A DNA stretch of 12,214 nt from assembly GCA_047619315.1 (NCBI GenBank), contig JBLHKB010000167.1, forward strand, positions 1-12,214, written 5' to 3'. The first letter of the stretch is position 1. Each line of letters opens with the position of its first letter. Both the position numbers and the translations under genes were made by a program. This stretch comes from JBCCRV01 sp047619315 (GTDB taxonomy: Bacteria > Myxococcota_A > Polyangia > Polyangiales > Houyiibacteriaceae). Below are positions 1 through 6,543 of this stretch, piece by piece. The notes beneath the pieces were generated by a model, which did no database searches, was not told where the DNA came from, and saw nothing but the letters and a program-made list of their open reading frames with translations.

Positions 1-350
1 GGTTTCGCCATACGGATCGTCTCGGTGAAATTGCCGATGATGTACAGATTGCCACTGGAGTCGGTTGCGGATGCAAGCACGGAGTCTCGGCCCGAACCCG
101 TGAGCAGCTCTATTCGTACCGGCGTTCCCGCGTCGACGCCGCCCTCTATATCCGGGACGTCGCTGGCGTCGCCATCACGCACGTCCGCGGCGCTCCCGCC
201 GTCATCAAGCGCGGCGTCTGTTACGCGAACGCTCCCATCGGCTGGGGTTACGTCCTCGATGAGGATCATGCCGCACCCCTGAAGAGCGAGGCTCGCGAGC
301 CAGAGCCACCCTGTAAATCGCGGAGGCTTCCAAGCATTCCTCACGCCCAC
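1..350 (-). CDS. N-terminal part of a lipoprotein with SBBP-like (beta-propeller) repeat start, cut by the window edge
   Basis: Reading leftward from a GTG at 350 (alternative GTG at 344) the frame is open to the window edge. The N-terminus has basic residues, a hydrophobic stretch (GWLWLASLALQGC) and then a cysteine, which fits a type II lipoprotein signal. It is followed by a low-complexity Asp/Gly/Ala/Ser-rich spacer typical of myxobacterial surface lipoproteins. The last visible residues include ATDSSGNLYIIGNFTETI, which resembles the start of an SBBP or related propeller blade (SxGNxYxxGxF). An in-frame TGA about 50 nt upstream of 350 bounds the gene, and no strong ribosome site is visible, so the exact GTG is uncertain. 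The protein is probably membrane-anchored and exposed. Its function cannot be read from the 116 residues present. Confidence 0.75.
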   Translation of the reverse strand, partial: MGVRNAWKPPRFTGWLWLASLALQGCGMILIEDVTPADGSVRVTDAALDDGGSAADVRDGDASDVPDIEGGVDAGTPVRIELLTGSGRDSVLASATDSSGNLYIIGNFTETIRMAK

Positions 351-580
351 GATTATCACCACTTCGTTCGTTTTCGCCACACTTTTCGCCCGCTGGATTC
401 AACGAGTCTCTGGCACGAAAACTGTTCGGACGCCGAGCGACGTCGTTACTCGGCTTTCGTGTAGCACCGACGACAACCTCCGCGCTCTCGTCGGCCTCGC
501 GTCCGTCGGATAATAGACACACCTGCTGTCGAGTTTGTTCATGCTCTGGGTTCGCAGATCCGTCCTCGTCGCTCGCACGT

Positions 581-1540
581 CTATTCGCAGCGCGGCGTAC
601 GGGAGATGGTGGTGTCGATGGTGAACGTCGAGCGGTCCGTGTGTCGCTCGGCGAAGAAGAGGTGAAGGTCGTAGGTTTCGCCAAGGAGAAGGCCAAAGCT
701 GTCGGCGAGCTCGTCCAGGGAGAGGCTCGCCTCTTCGCGCGAGTGGACGCCGCCCAGGTTGATGGCGAGGCGGCGGTTGATGAACACGAAGACGTCGTCA
801 TCGCCGGCAAAACGAAAGGTCTCGCCGCCGCTGTAGACGAAGCTGGCGCTCGCCTCGAGGGTGAAGTGAAAGTTGTGTGGGCGCCCTTCGTTTCCAAAGA
901 GGCGGGCGTCGATGGGGAAGAACTCCCGGTCGTCGAAGATGAAACGCGTCTCGTCGCCGTTGCGGGTCAGTGGCAGCTCGATGGACACGCTTTCGTTCAC
1001 GCCGGGGACATCGCGAAACCAAGTGGCGAAGTTTGCGTCGCTGCTCGTCGTGGGCGAAGGCCCGAGATAGACGGGGGTGTCGCCGGGGCCGAGGAATTCA
1101 CCGACGAACGCGCGGTCACGGCCGATGGCCGCCTCGAAGTCGGGGTGTGCGTCACGAAAGTCCCGGACGCGGACTTCAAGAATCGGCGGGAGTGGCTCAG
1201 ACGCGCTGCATGGCCCCCAGCGGCCGTCTGAGCAGGTCTCGACGCCGTCGGCGCAGGCGCTGGCGCAGGGCCTTGAGCGTACGGCGACCTCGCAAGCTCC
1301 GAGAGCGCCATCCGCGCACATGGCGACGCCTACGCCGCAGATGTTCGTGCAGGGGAGCTGCTGTGGTGCGACCACACACTCGCTCCAGGAACCGCTTCGG
1401 CAAAGCTGCTGGCCCTGGCCGCACTCGTCTTCGCATGGGCGGGCCGTGTCCACATCACCGCAGGGGTCCTCTTCAAGGGCGGTACGGGCGCCGCAGCCGG
1501 CGAATCCAAAGAGCAGCGCGCAGGTGGCGAGGCGCTTCAC
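581..1540 (-). CDS. Fibro-slime domain lipoprotein with three 28-residue Cys repeats
   Basis: 319 residues from a GTG at 1540. Residues 1-16 are a lipoprotein signal (MKRLATCALLFGFAGC). Residues 36-111 hold three exact 28-residue repeats, each C-x3-C-x6-C-x7-C, presumably disulfide-bonded. Residues 120-313 match the fibro-slime domain, a PA14-like beta fold found in myxobacterial and Dictyostelium/Fibrobacter-type surface proteins. The landmarks are VRDFRDAHPDFE, TWFRDVPGVN, FDDREFFPID, FGNEGRPHNFHFTLE, FAGDDDVFVFINRRLAINLGG, FFAERHTDRSTF. A role in carbohydrate binding or adhesion at the surface is inferred from the fold, not shown here. The GTG overlaps the TGA of the upstream AlkB-like gene (GTGA, 1537-1540), and GAGAG about 6 nt upstream could serve as ribosome site. 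The stop is TAG at 583-581. Confidence 0.92.
   Translation of the reverse strand: MKRLATCALLFGFAGCGARTALEEDPCGDVDTARPCEDECGQGQQLCRSGSWSECVVAPQQLPCTNICGVGVAMCADGALGACEVAVRSRPCASACADGVETCSDGRWGPCSASEPLPPILEVRVRDFRDAHPDFEAAIGRDRAFVGEFLGPGDTPVYLGPSPTTSSDANFATWFRDVPGVNESVSIELPLTRNGDETRFIFDDREFFPIDARLFGNEGRPHNFHFTLEASASFVYSGGETFRFAGDDDVFVFINRRLAINLGGVHSREEASLSLDELADSFGLLLGETYDLHLFFAERHTDRSTFTIDTTISRTPRCE
1208..1435 (-). repeat. Three tandem 28-residue (84-bp period) Cys4 repeats in the fibro-slime lipoprotein
   Basis: Cysteines fall at residues 36/40/47/55, 64/68/75/83 and 92/96/103/111, so each unit repeats exactly 28 residues (84 bp) after the last, with no indel. Shared residues include xPCxxxC at the start and Gly/Ser/Trp around the last two cysteines. 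The units look like a small disulfide-stapled module duplicated in tandem. The DNA copies have diverged, so recent duplication is unlikely. Confidence 0.8.
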
Positions 1541-2358
1541 GGTGCGCTCTCGGCGGCGAGCGCCTTCGCGAAGAAGGGCGCCTCCTGCGCGAGCGTCTGA
1601 ACGTAAGCGTGGACCTTCCCATGTGCCTCGGGGGAGAGCGCGTTAAACGGGGTGATGTGTTCCGGGGGAACATAGCGAAGGGTGAAGTTGACCCGCCGAA
1701 TTCGAAAGTCCTCCACGGGCAGGTCGAAGACATACTGATCTTGGCGTGCGACGCGGGGGACACGGTGGAAGACGTTCTTCTTCCACTTGGGGGATCCAAA
1801 GACGAGGAGTGAGCGGTCTTTGAGCCAGTGCTCCAGTACGATGTCTTCGTCTTCGTGGCCGCGCGCCTTTGTCGCGAACTGGAAACGTGCTCGAGCGCCC
1901 AACGAAAGCGAGGCGACGGGGCCAGGCTCGGAGTCGTGGTGCCCGCCGACCCGCCCCACGTCGACCCAGCGCTCTCCACGGCGCACCAGCCCGTAGAGGT
2001 TGATGAGGCAAGTGTTGAGATGCCAACCGGGAGGGATGTCTTCCGGTGAAAATGCCGACCGTGTTTGTTCTTCGATGCGGTCTGTGATGCGCTGAAGGAC
2101 GTCGGGGAAGGGCTCCGCCGCGACCACGCGCTCGGCGACGTACTCCGGCGGGTTGTAGTAGTTCAAGCAGGCGAACTGCCAGCCGCCGAGCCAGTAGACC
2201 GGCCGCAAGAGACGCCGCTTTGTTTGTCCTTGGCGCAGGCCGCGTTCGTCCCCGTGACGCTCTTCCCAGAGGGGGTGGAGCGTCTCGAGCCAAGCGACGA
2301 GGGCCTCTCGTTCGGGCTTCAGGATGAAGCGGTCTTCGTGGATCACGCCGGGCGTCAT
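1537..2358 (-). CDS. AlkB-like 2-oxoglutarate/Fe(II)-dependent dioxygenase
   Basis: 273 residues, cytoplasmic (no signal). The AlkB-type catalytic set is visible in order: LNTCLINLYG (115-123, the N-x-x-L-x-N-x-Y region), H140 and D142 in GGHHDSE (HxD iron ligands), PVASLSLGARARFQF (147-161), second iron histidine H198 in VFHRVP, and RVNFTLR (222-228), matching the AlkB RxNxTxR motif that binds 2-oxoglutarate. Family members oxidatively remove alkyl groups from DNA or RNA bases, though some act on proteins or other substrates; the substrate here is unknown. It is somewhat longer than E. coli AlkB (216 residues), with extra N-terminal (1-60) and C-terminal (230-273) sequence. The ATG at 2358 overlaps the stop of a small upstream ORF, and its stop overlaps the start of the fibro-slime gene, so co-translation is likely. 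Confidence 0.88.
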   Translation of the reverse strand: MTPGVIHEDRFILKPEREALVAWLETLHPLWEERHGDERGLRQGQTKRRLLRPVYWLGGWQFACLNYYNPPEYVAERVVAAEPFPDVLQRITDRIEEQTRSAFSPEDIPPGWHLNTCLINLYGLVRRGERWVDVGRVGGHHDSEPGPVASLSLGARARFQFATKARGHEDEDIVLEHWLKDRSLLVFGSPKWKKNVFHRVPRVARQDQYVFDLPVEDFRIRRVNFTLRYVPPEHITPFNALSPEAHGKVHAYVQTLAQEAPFFAKALAAESAP

Positions 2359-2597
2359 TGCGCGAGTCCATCGTCGAGTCCGCCGCCGAAGGAATCACTC
2401 ACGCTTCCCTCGAAGACTGCGGGTGCCCCTGCGCTGAAACCAAGGATGACGGCGCGACGTTGATGAGCTTCGTTCACGCTTGGATCCGAGCCGCCAGTTC
2501 GCGTGAGAGCGAAGGCATCGATGGCTGGCGAGTCTTCGCCTCTTCCTCCGCCCACGACGAGTTCTTCGCCCATTGCTCGTTCTTTTGTACCTCCCAC
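2355..2597 (-). CDS. Small hypothetical protein leading the AlkB/fibro-slime unit
   Basis: An 80-codon frame from a GTG at 2597 (or ATG at 2573, 72 codons) that ends in TGA overlapping the AlkB-like ATG (ATGA, 2355-2358). AGGA lies about 7 nt before the GTG and could be its ribosome site. The product is Gly/Asp-rich with no signal peptide, membrane segment or known motif, and third-position GC is only moderate. The evidence for coding is therefore mainly the start site, the 4-nt overlap, and that it fills the gap to the divergent VOC gene. It could instead be a leader region. I do not recognise a family. Confidence 0.35.
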   Translation of the reverse strand: MGGTKERAMGEELVVGGGRGEDSPAIDAFALTRTGGSDPSVNEAHQRRAVILGFSAGAPAVFEGSVSDSFGGGLDDGLAQ

Positions 2598-2685
2598 GCT
2601 CCATTCCTAGCGCAAAAGCGCCCTTACATCGACGCCCTTGCGCGCTGCGTTGCGCTTCGCGACGGCCGCGGTAGAACGTACGCTC
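2598..2685. promoter_or_regulatory. Divergent promoter region between the AlkB unit and the VOC gene
   Basis: About 88 bases separate the likely starts of the minus-strand unit (2597) and the plus-strand VOC gene (2686). Transcription in both directions must begin here, or within the small ORF if that is not coding. I see no convincing -35/-10 pair or operator, so the assignment rests on gene orientation alone. Confidence 0.4.
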
Positions 2686-3216
2686 ATGATCAAGCGCATT
2701 CATCACGTCGCGTACCGCTGCAACGACGCCAAAGAAACCGTCGAGTGGTACCAAAAGTACCTCGGCATGAAGTTCGTGTTGGCTATCGCCGAGGACACGG
2801 TCCCGTCGACGGGCGAACCGGACCCATATATGCATGTGTTTCTCGACGCCGGCGCGGGGAACATCCTGGCCTTCTTCGAGCTCCCTACGCGAGAGCCGAT
2901 GGGCCGTGATGAGAATACGCCTGCGTGGGTCCAGCACCTGGCCCTCGAGGTGGAAAGTGACGAAGTGCTCGTCGCCGCCAAAGCGCGCCTGGAAGCGGAT
3001 GGCATCGATGTCATCGGCCCGACGAATCACACGCTCTTTCACTCGATCTATTTCTTCGACCCCAATGGCCACCGCGTCGAGCTAGCGGCGAGTACAAAGC
3101 GCGCCGATCTCGAAGCACGTCTCGACGACGTCAAATGGGACATGCTGAACGAGTGGGCCGAAACAAAGAAGGCGCCGCAGCACGCCCAGTGGATGCACGA
3201 CGGCACCTACGACTGA
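2686..3216 (+). CDS. VOC-superfamily (glyoxalase/extradiol-dioxygenase-fold) metalloenzyme
   Basis: 176 residues from the ATG at 2686; an in-frame TTG 48 nt upstream would add 16 residues unlike the family N-terminus. Two beta-alpha-beta-beta-beta modules are evident: residues 4-67 (IHHVAYRC ... LAFFELP) and 81-135 (WVQHLALEVE ... IYFFDPNGHRVELA). Candidate metal ligands are H7, E65, H84 and E132, the usual His/Glu set of the vicinal oxygen chelate fold. The C-terminal tail (140-176) is acidic then Trp/His-rich. Members include lactoylglutathione lyases, epimerases, thiol transferases and ring-cleaving dioxygenases; the sequence does not decide which. It stands divergent to the AlkB unit and upstream of the exported HEWG-family gene, with a 110-nt gap. 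Confidence 0.87.
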   Translation: MIKRIHHVAYRCNDAKETVEWYQKYLGMKFVLAIAEDTVPSTGEPDPYMHVFLDAGAGNILAFFELPTREPMGRDENTPAWVQHLALEVESDEVLVAAKARLEADGIDVIGPTNHTLFHSIYFFDPNGHRVELAASTKRADLEARLDDVKWDMLNEWAETKKAPQHAQWMHDGTYD

Positions 3217-3268
3217 CCTCGCCTCGTTCGGCGCGTCGCTCTTCTGAGCTCGTTTCGAGACGTTATTT

Positions 3269-3284
3269 AAAGCCCGTGGCTTTT
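3269..3284 (+). terminator. Possible weak rho-independent terminator after the VOC gene
   Basis: AAAGCC-CGT-GGCTTT forms a 6-bp stem with a 3-nt loop and ends in TTTT, about 52 nt after the VOC stop and before the next start at 3327. The stem is short and the T run has only four bases, so this is tentative. Confidence 0.3.
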
Positions 3285-3326
3285 CCGTCCCTCGTGCGAT
3301 TTGTTGTTTCGCGTTAGATTGAAGGC

Positions 3327-4271
3327 ATGAAACGTGGATTGGTCGCTTCGGTGTTGGTGGGGGCTGTCCTGCTCTTCGCTTTTGCGCTTCGTGAGCACGT
3401 GCAGGCGGATGAGCCAGCGAGGACCTTCATCGCTCACGAGTGGGGCGTTTGGGTCGTTGACGCCGGGCGGGTAGCGCACTTGGATGCGCTCGCCGCGGAG
3501 TGCCCGGACTTCGTTTTTCGTGTGCCGACGCGCGGAAGGGTTCCACGAATCCGAGCATCTCCAGTCACCGTCGAGAAGCCGGTGATCTTTTTCTATACAA
3601 ACGAAGTCATCGAAAATGTACGCGTGAGGGTTCGTTTTCGGCGAGGTGAGCCGTGGCTAGTTTGGCCTGAAGCAGTGGTTCGTGGTCGCACCGTCGCTTG
3701 GAGCGGACGAATCTCTCCACGGACCGGATTGGAAGGTCTGGGTCGCGTAGTCCACCGCGGCCGGCCTCACCCGTGGTGGGACCAGCTGCGGTATGCAGGT
3801 GGCGCCCTCTTCGAAGCCTCCGGTGGCACGTCGGAGAACTTTCTTTTCTACGACGGCGCGATGCCGTTTCGGTCTGAATTCACGTTCGCCCAAAACGGCA
3901 CGACCTGGGTTCCGAGCCGGAGCGGAGCCGAGGCCAAGGTGTGGATTCAGAATGGCCAGCAAGTCCTCGCCTATGAAGTGGAGGCTGGACAGGCCGGAGG
4001 CCAGACGGCGACGCATCCCGCGAATGCCATCATTTCACTCCTTCGAGAGGAGCTTCTTTCGCGTGGACTTCTGCGCGGCGAGGCGGACTCGCTGCTGAAC
4101 GCTTGGCGAGACGACCTGCTGCCACCGACATCTCCTCGCGGTGTCCCAGATCCCCGCGCCATCTACTTTGTCGATCGCGCGAGCTACGACAGGATGCTTC
4201 CGCTGACGATCAGCCCGACGCCGGACGAGCTTGTCCGCGTCGGACTCGTCATCGAGATGCTCCGACGCTGA
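3327..4271 (+). CDS. Exported protein of uncharacterised 'HEWG' family
   Basis: 314 residues. Residues 1-27 are a signal peptide or N-terminal anchor (MKRGLVASVLVGAVLLFAFA then a possible AQA-like site at HVQA). The mature part starts with RTFIAHEWGVWV. This recalls large uncharacterised exported proteins of Myxococcota and Planctomycetes that begin with an HEWG-type motif. Other landmarks are EKPVIFFYT (83-91), ENFLFYDGAMPF (170-181), an LRGEADSLLNAW helix (249-260) and a conserved-looking end LPLTISPTPDELVRV (291-305). No catalytic triad or metal site is obvious. The family link is from memory of similar proteins, and I assign no function. The start ATG follows GAAGG closely. The gene ends 20 nt before the convergent MopE-type gene. 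Confidence 0.8.
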   Translation: MKRGLVASVLVGAVLLFAFALREHVQADEPARTFIAHEWGVWVVDAGRVAHLDALAAECPDFVFRVPTRGRVPRIRASPVTVEKPVIFFYTNEVIENVRVRVRFRRGEPWLVWPEAVVRGRTVAWSGRISPRTGLEGLGRVVHRGRPHPWWDQLRYAGGALFEASGGTSENFLFYDGAMPFRSEFTFAQNGTTWVPSRSGAEAKVWIQNGQQVLAYEVEAGQAGGQTATHPANAIISLLREELLSRGLLRGEADSLLNAWRDDLLPPTSPRGVPDPRAIYFVDRASYDRMLPLTISPTPDELVRVGLVIEMLRR

Positions 4272-4273
4272 GT

Positions 4274-4305
4274 CCGTTCTACCTGTTCAAACTAGCCAAG
4301 AACGG
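4274..4305. terminator. Inverted repeat between convergent genes, possible bidirectional terminator
   Basis: CCGTTCT (4274-4280) and AGAACGG (4299-4305) are perfect inverted 7-mers with an 18-nt loop, lying across the 20-bp gap between the two convergent stops. There is no U-tract on either side and the loop is long, so it is a weak candidate. It is simply the only symmetric element in that gap. Confidence 0.25.
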
Positions 4306-6457
4306 GCGGGCAAGAATGCGTCACGTCCACGGACAGAACTCGCGGCGTGATGACCTCGCTTGTGCTCATTCGCTCGGCGTTGAGCACCATCTCAAGCATC
4401 AGGAAGCGCTCCGGCGCGACACCCGCATCCATGAGCGCTCCAGCGATGTCGAGGGGGGATGACTCCGGCGGGCTCACACCCACGGCGATCCACTCGGCGG
4501 AGTCGAGGCCTTCGCGCGTGGCGGCGGTGCGTACGCGGAAGGTGACGTAGGTGCCGGCGGGCGTGTCCGCGTCGAACTGCACTCGTCCCCAGTCCGTCAC
4601 CGTGGATTCGGCGCACCCCTCGAAGATGTGGCGGTAGTAGCCGCGTGGGTTGGTGGCCAATCGGAGCTGGAGCCCCGTCATGTCGGAGTAGGTGTAGCTC
4701 CCGCGAGCGGCGCTTGCGACGCCCGTTTCGACGGCGTTGTCCATGAGCCCTGGGCCAGGTGTGACGACGACGCTCTGGTTGTTCATGGTGACGCCCCAGA
4801 TCTTTCCTTCGGCGTCGATGGCCATGCCCTTGACGCGCATCGCCGCGTTGCCGGTCCCGGGAACTCCGTAGAATCGGGTCGGGTCGTCCGCGTCGATGCG
4901 GATCATGCCGCCCTGGAACCCCGCGCCCCAAACGAAGCCTTCGGCGTCGGCGGCGATTCCGTTGACGACATGGTCGAAGTCGACGTTGGCGCCGCTGACG
5001 TCCGTCGCCGTCGAGAGGTTGACGGTGACATGACGTGCGCCGGGCGCGCCAGCGGGGTCGAAGCGTGTGTAGTGAGGAACGTAGCTGCGGCCGGCTCCGG
5101 CGGTGTCGCCACCGATCCAAACTCGCTGGTTGAAGTCGACGGTGATGCCATAGGGCCGGTGGGCGAGTGGCCAGCTTGCTTTGATGGCGCCATCGCAGGC
5201 CGTGTCGTCGAGGCTCGTGGCGACGCAGACTTCGACGTCGCAGGACGCGTCATCGACGCAGCGCGTCGTGTCGATCATTCCGACGGTCTGTCGGCTTCGG
5301 CCGCTCACCCAAAGTCGGCCGAGGCCATCGAGAGCGAAACCGTACGTGGGTACGGGCGAAGCGGTGGAGAAGACCACGGCGCCGGTCTCGGCGTCGATCT
5401 TCGCGGCGCGGCTCGTGTCGAAGCCGCCAACCCAGACGAACTCTTGGAGCTCGCCATCCGGCCCTTCGACATCCTGCGCGGCGACGGCGCGAACGTGCGC
5501 TTCACCGGCAAAGGCGAGGTCGAGCTCCGTGTGCCAGAGGACACAGTCGTCTTCTTCCCACGCCATCATCTCGCCGTCGGCGACGACCGTGGAGATGAGT
5601 CCGTCACCGTTGAGGTCGCTTGAGGTGGTGACGGCTCCGTCGCCGTTGGTGTCCGGGCAGTCGTCGCCGAGAACCGAGATGCGGGTGAGCTCGTTGCCGT
5701 GGCGGTTACCCACAAAGGCGTCCCCGGCGGCGTTGACGGACGTTCGCGAAGGATCGTTGCCGACGTTGAACCCGCCGGCGTTGATGGCGGCCCCGACAAA
5801 GTAGCGGCCGACTTCGTTGAAGGGCGGCATCGTGCTGTAGCGCGACACGCTCCCTTCGGTGGTGTTCGCAATCCAGATGAAGTTTGTGTTGATGCGGCGC
5901 GCGTCCAGTTCGAGCGCGCCGTCGTCTGCGACGCCGACGCCGTCTGAGTTCGTCTCGTCGGGTACAAAGCCGTCGCCACCGACGCCGAGGCTCCCCGCAC
6001 GACAGTCGGGGTTGCAGTCGCCACACTCGCTCAGAACGCCGTTGTCCGCGACGCCATCGCAGTCATTGTCCATACCGTCGCAAACTTCGCTCCCGGTTTG
6101 GCTAGGGTCGGCGTTGTCGCAGTCCTCTCCGCGTTCGCATCCAGGGCCGCGGCCGTCCATGTCGGGGTCTACGCAGATGGCCGCCTGACATCGATCACTC
6201 ACGCAGATTTGATCGCTTGGGCAGTCGCCCTCGTCCATGCACGTGCCGCCGCCGGGGACGCAGAGCGTGTCCAGACAGGTCTCTCCAACGGCGCACTGGT
6301 CGTCCATGGTGCAGCCGCTTTGGAGACAGACGCTGTCCACACAGAGCTCGCCGTTGGTGCACTCGGAATCCGCCGAGCAGGTGCGCGCGGGGGCGGTGGC
6401 GCCGCCGCAGTCGCAGGCACTGACGAGGACAAGGAACAGGGCGAGGCGGGAGGTCAT
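4292..6457 (-). CDS. MopE-type metal-binding motif, beta-propeller lipoprotein
   Basis: 721 residues. A lipoprotein signal ends at C15 (LVSAC). Residues 26-96 are Cys-rich repeats of the form C-x5-C-x4-E-x-C-x3-x-C, as in many myxobacterial surface proteins. Residues 110-140 are a 'putative metal-binding motif' (EDCDNADPSQ ... CDGMDNDCDGVADNG), the MopE/PF11617 type first described in a Methylococcus copper-binding protein. Residues 190-600 look like a lyase/streptogramin-lyase-like beta-propeller, with repeated blades (FVWVGGFDTSRAAKID, RLWVSGRSRQTVGMID, RVWIGGDTAGAG, FVWGAGFQGGMIRID, KIWGVTMNNQSVVV). Two Ca-binding-type DxNGDG loops sit at 269-275 and 281-286. The C-terminal 600-721 is a beta-rich domain of unknown type. 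Start ATG has GTGAGG just upstream. It is an anchored, probably outer-surface protein; ligand and role are unknown. Confidence 0.88.
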   Translation of the reverse strand: MTSRLALFLVLVSACDCGGATAPARTCSADSECTNGELCVDSVCLQSGCTMDDQCAVGETCLDTLCVPGGGTCMDEGDCPSDQICVSDRCQAAICVDPDMDGRGPGCERGEDCDNADPSQTGSEVCDGMDNDCDGVADNGVLSECGDCNPDCRAGSLGVGGDGFVPDETNSDGVGVADDGALELDARRINTNFIWIANTTEGSVSRYSTMPPFNEVGRYFVGAAINAGGFNVGNDPSRTSVNAAGDAFVGNRHGNELTRISVLGDDCPDTNGDGAVTTSSDLNGDGLISTVVADGEMMAWEEDDCVLWHTELDLAFAGEAHVRAVAAQDVEGPDGELQEFVWVGGFDTSRAAKIDAETGAVVFSTASPVPTYGFALDGLGRLWVSGRSRQTVGMIDTTRCVDDASCDVEVCVATSLDDTACDGAIKASWPLAHRPYGITVDFNQRVWIGGDTAGAGRSYVPHYTRFDPAGAPGARHVTVNLSTATDVSGANVDFDHVVNGIAADAEGFVWGAGFQGGMIRIDADDPTRFYGVPGTGNAAMRVKGMAIDAEGKIWGVTMNNQSVVVTPGPGLMDNAVETGVASAARGSYTYSDMTGLQLRLATNPRGYYRHIFEGCAESTVTDWGRVQFDADTPAGTYVTFRVRTAATREGLDSAEWIAVGVSPPESSPLDIAGALMDAGVAPERFLMLEMVLNAERMSTSEVITPRVLSVDVTHSCPPVLG

Positions 6458-6543
6458 GGCCTCACCCTATCCGCTCAAGACGTTGGCGGCGACGTAAGTA
6501 TGTGTGTGTCAACGTAGGCAGAGCGAGTCACACTCCGACCTCG
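6458..6543 (-). other. Short spacer between PLD-like and MopE-like genes
   Basis: The 86-nt gap between same-strand genes contains a (TG)5-like run near 6500-6509 and a GCGAGT/ACTCGC inverted repeat reaching into the PLD-like stop, without a T-tract. The MopE-type gene may be read through from upstream or have its own promoter; I cannot tell which. Confidence 0.3.

Noticed and set aside
432..454. GCCGAG/CTCGGC hairpin followed by TTT on the plus strand
   Set aside because: It is oriented for plus-strand transcription, but both flanking genes are on the minus strand; on that strand it has no U-tract.
970..1812. Plus-strand Arg-rich frame across the fibro-slime and AlkB genes
   Set aside because: Arg-rich, low-complexity translation typical of the wrong frame of high-GC genes; it crosses the junction of two well-supported genes.
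4628..5623. Long plus-strand frame of 331 codons antisense to the MopE/propeller gene
   Set aside because: The minus-strand gene has clear domain motifs. The antisense frame is a high-GC artefact with Val/Asp/Gly-rich low-complexity translation.
6500..6510. Short TG dinucleotide run
   Set aside because: Only about five repeats in an intergenic spacer, too short to call a microsatellite or phase-variation tract.
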